From Halomonas stenophila (GTDB lineage: Bacteria; Pseudomonadota; Gammaproteobacteria; Pseudomonadales; Halomonadaceae): a stretch of 64,000 nt of DNA. The translations under genes were made by a program, and so were the position numbers. Under the pieces are notes generated by a model that was not told the DNA's origin, ran no database searches, and saw only the letters and a program-made list of their open reading frames with translations. Each line of letters starts with the position of its first letter. Positions within the stretch are counted from its first letter, which is position 1. Shown here one piece after another: positions 9,047-21,271 of this stretch. The stretch spans positions 333,647-397,646 of the forward strand of contig NZ_JACHXR010000003.1 in the NCBI RefSeq assembly GCF_014192275.1, in the 5' to 3' direction.

Positions 9047-9787
9047 TCACAGCGCCTCGTCGAGCAGGGCCTGGAAGGCCGCCCAGGACTTCTCGTCCGC
9101 CCGGGCCTGGTAGCGCTCCTCGTCGAAGACGGTGAAGGCGTGGGGCGCCCCGGAGTAGATCTCGATCTCGTAGTCGACCCCGGCGGCCTCGAGTTCCCGG
9201 GCCAGCGCCGTCACGTCTTCCAGCGGTACCGAGGTGTCCTCGCCGCCGTGGGCGATCAGGATCGGCGGGGTGTCCGGGCCATACTGCTGGCCCTCCGGGG
9301 TGGCCAGGCCGCCGTGAAAGGTGGCGTAGCCCTGCACGTCCTCGGCCTCGCCGCTGCGCGCCAGCTCCAGCACCACGGCGCCGCCGAAGCAGTAGCCCAT
9401 CACCACGGTCGGCCTGGCCGCGCCCTGGTCGCGGGCCTCGGCCAACCCGGCCAGGGTCAGCTCGCGCATGCGTGCGCGGTCGTCATACAGACGGGCCGTC
9501 TCGGCCTTGCGGGCCGCCGTCTCCACCGGGCGGTTGCCCTTGCCGTAGAGGTCCAGGGCGAAGGCGTCATAGCCCTGGGCGGCGAGCATCTCGGCGCGCT
9601 CGCGCTCGTAGTCGGTGAGGCCGTCCCAGTCGTGGACGATCAGCACCGTGCCGCGGGCCTCGTCGGCGGCCGGGGCGAAATAGCCGGTGAAGGCCTCGTC
9701 GCCCACGCGGTAGTCGATGTCCTGGCCATCGGCCTGGGCGGTGCTGGCCAGGGCGGCCAGGGTGAGGAAGGTCAGCGGTCGCATCAT
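9047..9787 (-). CDS. Exported dienelactone-hydrolase family protein
   Basis: 246-residue alpha/beta hydrolase. Residues 1-19 (MMRPLTFLTLAALASTAQA) form a signal peptide, so it acts in the periplasm. The triad is visible: nucleophile Cys133 in GYCFGG, Asp184 in HGGEDTSVP and His216 in GAPHAFTV. The Cys nucleophile is typical of dienelactone hydrolases. The open frame runs 75 codons further upstream, but ATG 9787 is chosen because it begins the signal peptide and has GAGG just upstream. The real substrate is unknown; exported members are widespread and not tied to chloroaromatic breakdown. Confidence 0.88.
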   Translation of the reverse strand: MMRPLTFLTLAALASTAQADGQDIDYRVGDEAFTGYFAPAADEARGTVLIVHDWDGLTDYERERAEMLAAQGYDAFALDLYGKGNRPVETAARKAETARLYDDRARMRELTLAGLAEARDQGAARPTVVMGYCFGGAVVLELARSGEAEDVQGYATFHGGLATPEGQQYGPDTPPILIAHGGEDTSVPLEDVTALARELEAAGVDYEIEIYSGAPHAFTVFDEERYQARADEKSWAAFQALLDEAL

Positions 9788-10014
9788 GGGGCCTCGGCGA
9801 TGGATGGGCGCGGCCCTCAGTATAGGCCGGAGCGGCGCGACAGCGTTGAAGCGCCCGTTCGAACGCTTAAGCATCCGGGAGATGCCTTGCCAATCAGGGG
9901 GTTGTCGAGCGCCGGCGGGCCGGGAGCGTTGGCAGGTCCGGCTTGTGTTTTGCGCCCCGCCCTTCCAGATTGAAGGGTGTGTGAATCCGTGTAACCAGAG
10001 CGAGACCAACAATC

Positions 10015-11226
10015 ATGAAGAAACACGTTCTAGCGACGGCGGTGACGGCGACCACCCTGGCCCTGTCCGGCATGGCTCAGGCCGAGGTCAAGGTTGGCTT
10101 CCTGGGGGGCTTCACCGGCGGTATCGAGAGCCTGACCCCGCCGATCTTCGACGGCGCCCAGCTGGCGGTGAAGCAGATCAACGAGCAGGGCGGGGTGCTG
10201 GATGGCGAAGAGATCGTCATGCCCACCGGCGACACCACCTGTTCCGACGCCACGGCGGCCTCCAACGCGGCCGACCGCATGGTCAACACCGAGCGGGTCA
10301 CCGCCATCGTCGGCGCCCTGTGCACCGGCGCGACCATCGCCGCGGCCAACAATGCCGCCATCCCGGGGGGCGTGACCATGGTCTCGCCGGCCTCCACGGC
10401 GCCGGCGGTCTCCGAGCTCGACGACAACGACCTGGTGTTCCGCACCGTGCCCTCGGATGCCTTCCAAGGCAAGATGCTGGCCAAGCTGCTGCTCGCCAAG
10501 GGCATCGAGGAGGTGGCGGTCACCTACGTCAACAACGACTACGGGCGCGGCCTGGCCGACGCCTTCGTCGCGGCCTTCGAGGACGGCGGCGGCGCGGTGC
10601 TCGAGAACCTGGCCCACGAGGACAACCGCGCCGACTACCGCGCCGAGCTGGGCACCCTCTCCGCCACCGGCGCCCAGACCCTGGTGGTGCTGGCCTACGC
10701 CGACACCTCCGGCCAGACCGTGCTGCGCCAGGCCTACGAGAGCGGCATGTTCACCCAGTACGTGGGCGGTGACGGCATGGTCGGCGACAGCCTGGTCGAG
10801 GCCATCGGCGCCGACGTGCTCGACGGCATGATCGCCACCCGGCCGGGCAGCCCGGAGCTGCCCGGCACCGCCATCTTCAACCAGGCCGCCCAGGAGGCCG
10901 GCATCGATCCCAGCGCGGTGTTCGCCGCCCAGGCCTATGACGCCGCCTTCCTGCTGGGCCTGGCCATCGAGCAGAACGGCAGCGCCGAGCGCGAGGGGCT
11001 CAATGAGGCGCTGCGCAGCGTCGCCACCGCCCCGGGCGAGACGGTGCTGCCCGGCGAATGGGAGAAGGCCAAGGAGCTGATCGCCGCCGGCACCGAGATC
11101 AACTACGAGGGCGCCTCCGGCACCCACGAGTTCGACGAGAATGGCGACGTGCCCGGCGTGGTGCAGGAGATGGCCGTCGAGGAAGGCACCTTCACCATCC
11201 AGGGCTACGTCGACGCCGACGACTGA
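10015..11226 (+). CDS. Branched-chain amino-acid-type ABC transporter substrate-binding protein
   Basis: 403-residue periplasmic binding protein of the LivJ/LivK (type I, Peripla_BP_6) family. Signal peptide residues 1-23 ends ...LSGMAQA. The mature protein starts EVKVGFLGGFTGG and has the family's PASTAPAVSELDDNDLVFRT segment. It lies tail-to-tail with livM; a strong bidirectional terminator separates them, so the binding protein is transcribed apart from its permease and ATPase genes. The ligand could be leucine-type amino acids, urea or short amides; the family does not decide this. Confidence 0.92.
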   Translation: MKKHVLATAVTATTLALSGMAQAEVKVGFLGGFTGGIESLTPPIFDGAQLAVKQINEQGGVLDGEEIVMPTGDTTCSDATAASNAADRMVNTERVTAIVGALCTGATIAAANNAAIPGGVTMVSPASTAPAVSELDDNDLVFRTVPSDAFQGKMLAKLLLAKGIEEVAVTYVNNDYGRGLADAFVAAFEDGGGAVLENLAHEDNRADYRAELGTLSATGAQTLVVLAYADTSGQTVLRQAYESGMFTQYVGGDGMVGDSLVEAIGADVLDGMIATRPGSPELPGTAIFNQAAQEAGIDPSAVFAAQAYDAAFLLGLAIEQNGSAEREGLNEALRSVATAPGETVLPGEWEKAKELIAAGTEINYEGASGTHEFDENGDVPGVVQEMAVEEGTFTIQGYVDADD

Positions 11227-11251
11227 TCGCCTTTCTCTATCAGGCGCAATG

Positions 11252-11279
11252 AAGGCCCCGGCAGCGATGCCGGGGCCTT
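11252..11279. terminator. Bidirectional terminator between binding-protein gene and livM
   Basis: AAGGCCCCGGCA (11252-11263) and TGCCGGGGCCTT (11268-11279) pair perfectly over 12 bp with a GCGA loop. It sits between two convergent genes. T-rich sequence (TTGTTGTTG) follows on the plus strand. Confidence 0.85.
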
Positions 11280-11305
11280 GTTGTTGGGGCCTGGCACGCG
11301 GCGCC

Positions 11306-12607
11306 TCAGGCGATGTGCTTGGCCTTCTCGGGCAGCAGGCCCTTGGGCGCGAAGCGCAGCACCAGGGTGATCAGCAGCCCGATGACGAATACCCGGGCCT
11401 GCAGGGCCCGGCTGTCCAGGTTGGTGGGGGTGTCCCAGCCGAAGGCGCCCTCGCCGAAGGACACCGCCAGTTCCATCAGGAACAGCGCCAGGGGTTCGGA
11501 CATCAGCCAGATGACGTACACCGCCACGGCGCCGAAGATGGTGCCCAGGTTGTTGCCGGGGCCGCCGAGGATGACCATCACCAGCACCAGGAAGGTGTGG
11601 TTGAGCGGCAGGTAGCCCTGGGGGTCGAAGAGGCTGTTGAAGCTGCCCAGCACGGCGCCGCCGATGCCCATCAGGATGCAGCCCAGCACGAAGATCTCCA
11701 GCCGGCGCCGGTTGATGGTCTTGCCCATCGCCGAGGCCGAGACCTCGTTGTCGCGGATGGCGCGGATCATGCGCCCCCAGGGGGCGTGATAGGCACGATG
11801 CAGCAGGAAGAAGATCGCCGCGATCAGTACCGCCGTCACCGAGAAGTACAGCGCCCGGGCCAGGGTGAAGCCGACTTCGGCGGGCCCCGGCACCGGCCAG
11901 GGTAGCGGTGAGACGGTGGCCGTGCCGCGGGTCAGCCAGTCGGAGTTCTTGAGGAAGGCCTTGATGATCTCGGCGATGCCGAGGGTGGCGATCGCCAGGT
12001 AGTCGCTGCGCAGGCCCAGGCAGACACGGCCGATGAAGTAGCCCACGCCCCCGGCCAGGGCGCCGCCGAAGATCCAGCCTACCCAGGCCGGCAGGCCCAG
12101 CCCGCCGACGAAGCCGGCCCGGGACTCGATCTGGTCGGTCACCTCGCGTAAGGCGCTGATCACCACCAGGTAGAGCACCACCGCCAGCACCACGGCGATG
12201 GTGGTACGCAGCCTCCTCGGCACGCCCAGGCGGTCGAGGCGGGAGGCGCCGACCACCAGGAGCACGGCACCGATGCCGTACAGCAGCACCCGGGCCAGCT
12301 CGCCGGGCAGCTCGCTGCCCCAGAAGGCCTCGTTGACCGGCACGCTGAAGAACATGGCGCAGAAGCCGCCCAGCGCCACGAAGCCCATGACCCCGGCGTT
12401 GAACTGGCCGGCGTAGCCCCACTGGATGGTCAGGCCCAGGGCCAGGATGGCGTAGCAGGCGGCCTCCACCAGCATGCGGGTGCTGTAGGCGGCGCCCATC
12501 AAGGCATAGACCCCGAGCACGGCGGCCAGCAGGACCAGGAAGAGAAGGATCTCGCGCAGCGGAAAGCGGCGCGGGGCGACGACGCTATCGGTTGTTGTCT
12601 TGTCCAT
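11306..12607 (-). CDS. livM: LivM-type ABC transporter permease
   Basis: 433-residue inner-membrane permease of the high-affinity branched-chain amino-acid ABC family. About ten hydrophobic segments are present, and the C-terminal half carries the EAA-like loop (RMIRAIRDNEVSASAMGKTI) that contacts the ATPases. An open frame extends 42 codons upstream, but ATG 12607 overlaps the livH stop by one base (TGATG) and begins MDKTTTDSV, so it is the real start. Last gene of the livGFHM run. Ends at the shared terminator 11252-11279. Confidence 0.93.
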   Translation of the reverse strand: MDKTTTDSVVAPRRFPLREILLFLVLLAAVLGVYALMGAAYSTRMLVEAACYAILALGLTIQWGYAGQFNAGVMGFVALGGFCAMFFSVPVNEAFWGSELPGELARVLLYGIGAVLLVVGASRLDRLGVPRRLRTTIAVVLAVVLYLVVISALREVTDQIESRAGFVGGLGLPAWVGWIFGGALAGGVGYFIGRVCLGLRSDYLAIATLGIAEIIKAFLKNSDWLTRGTATVSPLPWPVPGPAEVGFTLARALYFSVTAVLIAAIFFLLHRAYHAPWGRMIRAIRDNEVSASAMGKTINRRRLEIFVLGCILMGIGGAVLGSFNSLFDPQGYLPLNHTFLVLVMVILGGPGNNLGTIFGAVAVYVIWLMSEPLALFLMELAVSFGEGAFGWDTPTNLDSRALQARVFVIGLLITLVLRFAPKGLLPEKAKHIA

Positions 12608-13611
12608 CAGATCACCTTGCCCTTGAAGATGCCGGTGGGGCGCCACACCAGGATGACGACGAGGATGAAGAAGGGCACCACGATCTTGTATTCGGTGCCG
12701 ACGAAGGCCAGGTTGCCGGGCAGCGACAGCCACTCGGGCAGGCTGTCGCGGAAGGGCCGCAGCAGCACGTTCCAGTTGAACACCGCCAGGGTCTCGGCGA
12801 AGCCCACCACGAAGCCGCCGGCGATGGCGCCATAGGGGTGGCCGACGCCGCCGACGATGGCCGCGGCGAAGATCGGCAGCAGCAGGAAGAAGCTGAGGTC
12901 GGGCTTGAAGGTGACGTCCAGCGACAGCAGGGTGCCGGCGATGGCGGCGAGCCCGCCGGCGAGCATCCAGGTCACCGCGACGATGGTGTGGGTGTTGATG
13001 CCCGAGGCCTGGGCCAGGTCGGGGTTGTCGGACATGGCGCGCATGGCCTTGCCCAGCCGCGAGCGGCTGAGGAAGACGTGCAGGCCCACCACGGCGACGA
13101 GGGTCAGCGCGAAGAGGTAGAGCTGGGGCTCGGTGATCACCACCGGCACCCGCACGCCCTCGATGGGCAGCGCCAGGCGGAAGATCTCCTTGCGGTCGTC
13201 CACGTAGAGGCTCTGGCCGCCGGTGCCGGCGAACAGGCGGATCAGACCCTGCAGCATCAGGGCCACGCCCAGCGAGGCGATGACGAAGACGATGGGCTTG
13301 ACGCCATGGGCGCGCAGCGGCTTGTAGAAGGCGCGGTCGAGGCCCACCGCCAGGGCGGCGGTGAGGACCATGGCCAGGGGCAGCATGATCAGCGGGGTGG
13401 GCACCCCGATGGCGGCGCCGGCCTGGGGGAAGAGGGTGGTGAGCAAGAGCACCATGAAGGCGCCGAAGGTCATCATGTCGCCATGGGCGAAGTGGGCGAA
13501 GCGCATGATGCTGAAGATCAGCGTCACGCCCACCGCGCCGATGGCGTAGATCGAGCCGGTCACGCTGCCGGCGATCACCACGTTGTTGATGAAGAAAACG
13601 AGTTCGTTCAC
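12607..13611 (-). CDS. livH: LivH-type ABC transporter permease
   Basis: 334-residue permease partner of LivM. Strongly hydrophobic throughout; the LGKAMRAMSDNPDLAQASGI segment is the typical coupling loop of LivH proteins. The stop overlaps the livM start by one base, indicating coupled translation. It lies 31 bp downstream of livF. The pair LivH/LivM would form the membrane channel served by the binding protein at 10015-11226. Confidence 0.93.
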   Translation of the reverse strand: MNELVFFINNVVIAGSVTGSIYAIGAVGVTLIFSIMRFAHFAHGDMMTFGAFMVLLLTTLFPQAGAAIGVPTPLIMLPLAMVLTAALAVGLDRAFYKPLRAHGVKPIVFVIASLGVALMLQGLIRLFAGTGGQSLYVDDRKEIFRLALPIEGVRVPVVITEPQLYLFALTLVAVVGLHVFLSRSRLGKAMRAMSDNPDLAQASGINTHTIVAVTWMLAGGLAAIAGTLLSLDVTFKPDLSFFLLLPIFAAAIVGGVGHPYGAIAGGFVVGFAETLAVFNWNVLLRPFRDSLPEWLSLPGNLAFVGTEYKIVVPFFILVVILVWRPTGIFKGKVI

Positions 13612-13642
13612 GGGACGTCTCCGATGGTCCGGCGTGGCGGGC

Positions 13643-14347
13643 TCAGCCGCCCAGGAAGCTCTTGGCGACCTCCGGGTCGGCCAGCAGGGCCGCCCCGGTG
13701 TCGGTGAAGCGGTTCTGGCCGTTGGCCAGCACGAAGCCCTTGTCGGCGATGGCCAGCGCCTGCTTGGCGTTCTGCTCGACCATCAGGACGCCGACCCCGG
13801 CCGCGTTGATGGCCTTCACCCGTTCGAGGATCTCGTGCATGTACAGCGGCGAGAGGCCGGCGGTGGGCTCGTCGAGCAGCAGCAGCTCGGGTTCGGCCAT
13901 CAGCGCCCGGCCCATGGCGACCATCTGGCGCTGGCCGCCGGAGAGCTCGCCGGCGGGCTGGTGGCGCTTCTCAAGGAGCGGCGGGAAGAACTCGTAGACC
14001 TGGGCCAGCATGCGCTTGACGTTGCCCGGCTTGAGGTAGGCGCCCATCTGCAGGTTTTCCTTCACCGTCAAGCTCGGGAAGACGTTGTATTCCTGGGGCA
14101 CGAAGCCCATGCCCTTGTGCACCAGCTTGTTGGTCGGCAGGTTCTGGATGGGCTCGCCGCGCAGCAGGACCTCCCCCTGGCTGACGTGGAGCAGGCCGAA
14201 GATGGCCTTGAGCATGGTCGACTTGCCGGCGCCGTTGGGGCCGATGATGACGCCGATCTCATCGGCCTCGATGGCCATGTCCACCCCGTTGAGGATGTTC
14301 ATGCCACCGTAGCCGCCATGCACGTCCCGTGCGTCGAGTAATGGCAT
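13643..14347 (-). CDS. livF: LivF-type ABC transporter ATPase
   Basis: 234-residue cytoplasmic ATPase of the branched-chain amino-acid transporter. Walker A GPNGAGKST (residues 36-44), signature LSGGQ (135-139) and Walker B LLLLDEPTAG (155-164) are all intact. Size and the MGFVPQEYNVFPSLTV segment fit LivF. Located between livG (83 bp upstream) and livH (31 bp downstream) on the minus strand. Confidence 0.94.
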   Translation of the reverse strand: MPLLDARDVHGGYGGMNILNGVDMAIEADEIGVIIGPNGAGKSTMLKAIFGLLHVSQGEVLLRGEPIQNLPTNKLVHKGMGFVPQEYNVFPSLTVKENLQMGAYLKPGNVKRMLAQVYEFFPPLLEKRHQPAGELSGGQRQMVAMGRALMAEPELLLLDEPTAGLSPLYMHEILERVKAINAAGVGVLMVEQNAKQALAIADKGFVLANGQNRFTDTGAALLADPEVAKSFLGG

Positions 14348-14430
14348 AGGTGCGTCTCTGCGTTGGCGGGCGGGATCATGCCGCCCTTGTTGTTGTTCCG
14401 GGGCCCGGCCGTCGGGCGGCTCCGGTGTCC

Positions 14431-15201
<771 letters not shown>

Positions 15202-15249
15202 GTCACACCCGTGGTGAATGGTTCGTTGTTGTGGCCGGTGCGCGGCGGC

Positions 15250-16692
15250 TCATGACCCCTGACGCTCGGCCAGGAAGGTGCGCCCGGCGGCGAAGGCGCC
15301 GACGATCACCACGGCACCGATGGTGGGCAGCAGGTAGCCCTCCACCTGGGGAATGGTGCGCAGGAAGACGAAGGCCACCGCCGCCGGGGCGATGAAGCGC
15401 ACCAGGAAGCGCCAGACGCGGAACCAGGTCTCGCTGGTGCGCATCTCCTTCATCACCTCGCCATGGGTCAGGGCCCAGCCGGCGAACAGCGCGATCAGCA
15501 TGCCGCCCAACGGCATGAAGATATTGGTGAGCAGCTCCAGCAGCCCGAAGGCACTGCGCCCGAACAGCGTGTGGAAGAGGGTCCCCTCGGCCATCAGGTT
15601 GAAGCTGAACACCGTGAGCAGGCCCAGGGCCCAGCTGGCGATGACCATGGCCGACACGGCCTGGGGACGCTCGAGGTCGAAGCGTTCGACCAGGAAGGCG
15701 GCCACCGGCTCGATCAGCGAGATCGCGGAGCTGATGGCGGCGCCCAGCACCAGGATGAAGAAGACCCCGCCCACCAGGGCGCCGGCGGGCATCTCGGCGA
15801 AGGCCAGCGGCAGGGTGACGAACATCAGCCCGGGCCCCTCGCCGGGGTCGAGGCCGGCGCCGAAGACCAGGGCGAAGATCGCCAGGCCGGCGATCATCGC
15901 CACGGCGGTGTCGACCACGGCAATGGCGAAGGCGGTGCGGGTCAGGGAGGCGTCGCTGGACATGTAGGCGCCGTAGGCCATGATGGCGCCCATCCCCAGG
16001 CTCAGGGTGAAGAACGACTGGCCCATGGCCTCCAGCCAGCCTTCCAGGCTGAGGTCGGCCACGTTGAAGGTGAACAGGAAGGTCGCCGCCGAGGCCAGGT
16101 CGCCGATGGCCGTGGAATAGGCCAGTATCACCATGAGGATCACGAACAGCGCCGGCATCAGCACGCGCAGGCCGTTCTCGAGGCCGCGGTGAATGCCCAG
16201 GCCGACGATCAGCGCCGAGGCGCCGATGAACAGGGAGTGGTAGAGGGTCAGCAGCGGCGGGGAGGCCAGCAGGGCGTCGAAGCTGGCGGCGATGGTCTCG
16301 GCGTCGGCCCCCTCGAGGCTGCCGGTGAGCATCAGCCCGGTGTAGTGCAGCGCCCAGCCGGCGATCACCGAGTAGAAGCTCAGGATGATGAAGGCCGAGG
16401 CCGCCCCCAGCCAGCCGATCGTCTCCCAGCCCCGGGAGGTCTTGTGGGTGCGGGTCAGGAAGCGCATGCCCATGATCGGGCTGCGCCGGCTGTTGCGGCC
16501 GAGCATGATCTCGGCGATCAGGATGGGGATCCCCACCGCGAAGATGGTCAGGGCGTAGATCAGGATGAAGGCACCGCCGCCGTTCTCCCCGGTGAGGTAG
16601 GGGAAGCGCCACAGGTTGCCGAGGCCCACCGCCGAGCCGACCGCGGCCAGCAGGAAGGTGCCCTTGTGCGTCCAGATGTTGTGCGTGCTCAT
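15250..16692 (-). CDS. Sodium-dependent transporter, NSS/SNF family
   Basis: 480-residue Na+ symporter of the neurotransmitter:sodium symporter (LeuT-like) family. The N-terminus holds the family motif AAVGSAVGLGNLWRFPYLTGENGGGAFILIYA in membrane segment 1, where substrate and Na+ bind. Eleven to twelve hydrophobic segments follow. Bacterial members carry amino acids or related solutes. It is the first gene on the minus strand before livGFHM with only 48 bp between, so an ion-driven carrier and an ABC carrier, perhaps for related substrates, may be co-expressed. The start ATG 16692 begins directly with the conserved N-terminus. Confidence 0.92.
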   Translation of the reverse strand: MSTHNIWTHKGTFLLAAVGSAVGLGNLWRFPYLTGENGGGAFILIYALTIFAVGIPILIAEIMLGRNSRRSPIMGMRFLTRTHKTSRGWETIGWLGAASAFIILSFYSVIAGWALHYTGLMLTGSLEGADAETIAASFDALLASPPLLTLYHSLFIGASALIVGLGIHRGLENGLRVLMPALFVILMVILAYSTAIGDLASAATFLFTFNVADLSLEGWLEAMGQSFFTLSLGMGAIMAYGAYMSSDASLTRTAFAIAVVDTAVAMIAGLAIFALVFGAGLDPGEGPGLMFVTLPLAFAEMPAGALVGGVFFILVLGAAISSAISLIEPVAAFLVERFDLERPQAVSAMVIASWALGLLTVFSFNLMAEGTLFHTLFGRSAFGLLELLTNIFMPLGGMLIALFAGWALTHGEVMKEMRTSETWFRVWRFLVRFIAPAAVAFVFLRTIPQVEGYLLPTIGAVVIVGAFAAGRTFLAERQGS

Positions 16693-16823
16693 CGGGTGTC
16701 CGCGATTGCGTGTCGGCCTTGTGGGCCGGCGATGGTCTCTACGCCGGGGTCGCCGGCTCGCTTGACCACCACTTTGCGATATCGAACGACCGCTTGACCA
16801 GTCGACTTGCGTTTAGGGGCCGT

Positions 16824-17147
16824 TCAGTCCCGCTCGTCGTCGTCTTCCGCTTCCGGGTGGTGGGGCTCCATGGCACGGCTGGCGTCCGGCAGGCGCACCG
16901 TGTCCCCCATCGCCAGGTCGCCCACGCTCTGCTTGCGTCGGCCGTTGTCCGCGGCGATCAGCGCCACCACCTCGCCGATGCTGGTCTCATCGACCCGGGC
17001 CTCGACCCGCACCCGTACGGTGAAGCCGCGGAACAGCGCCGAGACGATGCTGCCCACGTGGGGCTCCGGGTAGTCCTGGGGATGGTCGGCGTAGTAGCGC
17101 AGGACACCGGCGGCACCGGGGTCGTCCCATTCCACGTGCTTGTGCAT
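16824..17147 (-). CDS. Hypothetical protein, acidic C-terminus
   Basis: 107-residue protein beginning MHKHVEWDDPGAAGVLRYYA and ending with an acidic run (EAEDDDERD). No family recognised, no membrane segment. The open frame continues upstream; I chose ATG 17147 because GGAG lies nine bases before it. Other in-frame starts are 17156, 17162 and 17186. It follows typA on the same strand after a hairpin at 17217-17244. The middle (SIVSALFRGFTVRVRVEARV, then SIGEVVALIAADNGRRK) looks like a folded beta-rich domain, but I cannot assign it. Confidence 0.6.
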   Translation of the reverse strand: MHKHVEWDDPGAAGVLRYYADHPQDYPEPHVGSIVSALFRGFTVRVRVEARVDETSIGEVVALIAADNGRRKQSVGDLAMGDTVRLPDASRAMEPHHPEAEDDDERD

Positions 17148-17216
17148 CGGGGGCATCTCCATGAAGAAAGACTGAAGCTTCAGCATAGTCGCCGGCGGCG
17201 GGCGGAGGCCATAACG

Positions 17217-17244
17217 CAAGAGCCCGCCGGGTGGCGGGCTCTTG
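17217..17244 (-). terminator. Hairpin downstream of typA
   Basis: CAAGAGCCCGCC (17217-17228) and GGCGGGCTCTTG (17233-17244) form a perfect 12-bp stem with a 4-base loop, 18 bp after the typA stop at 17263. No strong T tract follows on the minus strand. Confidence 0.65.
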
Positions 17245-17262
17245 ATGGTGCGGCGAAAGCGC

Positions 17263-19089
<1,827 letters not shown>

Positions 19090-19276
19090 GACGGGATCCT
19101 GCTGGGAAATTGGGGCCGCATTATAGGGGCAGGGCCATGACCGCTACCAGCCTTGTTGGCGGGAATCCGTCCAACGAGTTTGGCGAGCCCATGGATTCAA
19201 TGACCTGCAGGGGCGGCGTCGGTTCCCCAGCGGCCCCCCGGCGGGCGAGGCGGCGCACGGCGAGCCGCCACCAGTG

Positions 19277-19293
19277 TGCATCATTGTGGTGCA
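19277..19293. promoter_or_regulatory. NtrC binding site upstream of glnA
   Basis: TGCATCATTGTGGTGCA matches the dyad TGCACC-N5-GGTGCA at 11 of 12 fixed positions. Confidence 0.7.
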
Positions 19294-19454
19294 TGCTCTT
19301 TTGTTGTGCTCCATAAGAGGGCATTTTCGGGGCGCTGGCACGCTCCATGACGGGGCATTCCCCGGGCACCGGTACCGGGCAATGCCGCATGATAAGTTTT
19401 TTCCGCTTTCTGTTCAGCGTCTTACCGGTATAGCAAGAGGGGGCATCGGCAAGC

Positions 19455-19470
19455 TGGCATGCTTTCTGCT
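19455..19470 (+). promoter_or_regulatory. Sigma-54 promoter candidate for glnA
   Basis: TGGCATGCTTTCTGCT has the invariant GG (19456-19457) and GC (19468-19469) ten bases apart. The -24 half is good; the -12 half is CTGCT rather than TTGCA, so it is weaker than the glnL one. Confidence 0.5.
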
Positions 19471-19620
19471 TGCTCATGGGCAGTGCCATGGTCGTGCATG
19501 GCGTCGTGGGCAGTGAGCCCATGGCATGCTACAACGTCGTCTGGACAGGCCGGCTTGCCGGCGACCGGCGGCAGAGAACAAGCGGAATACCCGAAACCAA
19601 GCCATCTAGTGGAGGACCTC

Positions 19621-21027
19621 ATGTCCGAGAAGACGCTCGCCCTGATCGAAGAGCATGATGTGAAGTGGATCGACCTGCGCTTCACCGATACCCACGGCAA
19701 GGAGCAGCACGTCACCATTCCGGCCCGCGACGTCGATGAGGAGTTCTTCGAGAACGGCCAGATGTTCGACGGTTCCTCCATCTCCGGCTGGAAGGGCATC
19801 AACGAGTCCGACATGATCCTGCGTCCGGAGGACGGCACCGGCTTCCTCGACCCCTTCACCGAGGACGCCACCCTGGTGCTGCGCTGCGACATCATCGAGC
19901 CGGCCACCATGCAGGGCTACGAGCGCGACCCGCGCTCCATCGCCAAGCGTGCCGAGGCCTTCCTGCAGTCCACCGGCCTGGGCGATACCGCCTTCTTCGG
20001 CCCGGAGCCCGAGTTCTTCATCTTCGACGAGGTGCACTGGAAGGCCGACATCGAAGGCGCCATGTACAAGATCTCCTCCGAGGAGGGCGCCTGGTCCACC
20101 GACCGGCCCATCGAGGGCGGTAACCTGGGTCACCGCCCGCGGGTCAAGGGCGGCTACTTCCCGGTGCCCCCGGTGGACAGCTTCCACGATATCCGCGGCG
20201 CCATGTGCAACACCCTGGAGGCCATCGGCCAGAGCGTCGAGGTGCATCACCACGAGGTGTCCAACGCCGGCCAGAACGAGATCGGCGTGAAGTTCAACAC
20301 CCTGGTGAAGAAGGCCGACGAGCTGCAGGAAATGAAGTACGTCGTGCACAACGTGGCCCACGCCTACGGCAAGACCGCCACCTTCATGCCCAAGCCCCTG
20401 GTCGGCGACAACGGCTCCGGCATGCACGTCCACCAGTCCTTCTGGAAGAACGGCCAGAACCAGTTTGCCGGCGACGAGTATGCGGGCCTCTCCGAGATGG
20501 CGCTGTACTACATCGGCGGCATCATCAAGCACGCCCGGGCCCTGAACGCCTTCACCAACGCTTCCACCAACTCCTACAAGCGTCTGGTGCCGGGCTTCGA
20601 GGCGCCGGTGATGCTGGCCTACAGCGCCCGCAACCGCTCCGCCTCCATCCGCATCCCCTACACCGCCAGCCCCAAGGGCAAGCGTGTCGAGGCCCGCTTC
20701 CCGGACCCGACCGCCAACCCCTACCTGTGCTTCGCGGCGATGCTGATGGCCGGTATCGACGGCATCAAGAACAAGATCCACCCCGGCGATGCCATGGACA
20801 AGAACCTCTATGACCTGCCGCCGGAAGAGGGCAAGGAAGTGCCTACCGTGGCCGAGAGCCTCGACCAGGCCCTGGCCGCCCTGAACGAAGACCGCGCCTT
20901 CCTGGTCGAGGGTGGCGTCTTCACCGACGACATGATCGATGCCTACATCGAGCTCAAGGAAGAGGACGTCGAGCGCCTGCGCATGACCACCCATCCGGTC
21001 GAGTTCGACATGTACTACAGCTGCTGA
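19621..21027 (+). CDS. glnA: Glutamine synthetase type I
   Basis: 468-residue ATP-dependent glutamate-ammonia ligase, the main ammonium-assimilating enzyme; forms a dodecamer. Conserved GS motifs are present: [54 protein letters not shown] and the NRSASIRIP glutamate flap region. Tyr397 in NLYDLPPEE is the adenylylation site, so it should be controlled by GlnE. Start ATG 19621 follows GGAGG. Expression is likely NtrC/sigma-54 dependent from the upstream sites. A strong terminator follows, separating it from the DUF4124 gene. Confidence 0.98.
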   Translation: MSEKTLALIEEHDVKWIDLRFTDTHGKEQHVTIPARDVDEEFFENGQMFDGSSISGWKGINESDMILRPEDGTGFLDPFTEDATLVLRCDIIEPATMQGYERDPRSIAKRAEAFLQSTGLGDTAFFGPEPEFFIFDEVHWKADIEGAMYKISSEEGAWSTDRPIEGGNLGHRPRVKGGYFPVPPVDSFHDIRGAMCNTLEAIGQSVEVHHHEVSNAGQNEIGVKFNTLVKKADELQEMKYVVHNVAHAYGKTATFMPKPLVGDNGSGMHVHQSFWKNGQNQFAGDEYAGLSEMALYYIGGIIKHARALNAFTNASTNSYKRLVPGFEAPVMLAYSARNRSASIRIPYTASPKGKRVEARFPDPTANPYLCFAAMLMAGIDGIKNKIHPGDAMDKNLYDLPPEEGKEVPTVAESLDQALAALNEDRAFLVEGGVFTDDMIDAYIELKEEDVERLRMTTHPVEFDMYYSC

Positions 21028-21063
21028 TGGTGGCGGCGCCCAGGCGCCGCCCCCTGGCACGGC

Positions 21064-21096
21064 AAGAGGCACGCTCCCGGGCGTGCCTCTTTTTTT
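21064..21096 (+). terminator. Rho-independent terminator of glnA
   Basis: AAGAGGCACGC (21064-21074) pairs perfectly with GCGTGCCTCTT (21081-21091), followed by an unbroken T run to 21096. Confidence 0.93.
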
Positions 21097-21271
21097 ATTC
21101 ACGGCAGCAGCATATGGCCGGCCCCCGTGCCGAAGCCCGGCAGCGCTCCGGCCACCCGGCGGACCGCATTGGCGTTCCGTGAGCCGCCACTTCTGGGCTA
21201 GGCTTGTCATAGGGTACCGACCTGCTGCCTCATGGGGCAGGGAGCGCCCAACGGCCATCCAGGAGAGACGC

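Larger units (their letters stand above)
19090..19620 (+). promoter_or_regulatory. typA-glnA divergent control region (531 bp)
   Basis: No gene is supported here. It holds the typA promoter side and the glnA control region. Within it I see a near-perfect NtrC site at 19277-19293, a weaker one around 19376-19392 (GGCACC-N5-CGGGCA), and a sigma-54-like promoter at 19455-19470. Spacing of about 165 bp between the best NtrC site and the promoter suits an enhancer. The predicted glnA leader RNA is about 140 nt. Confidence 0.6.

Noticed and set aside
19339..19356. Second sigma-54 promoter for glnA (TGGCACG-CTCC...)
   Set aside because: The -24 half is good, but the required GC ten bases after GG is GA, so the site at 19455-19470 is preferred.
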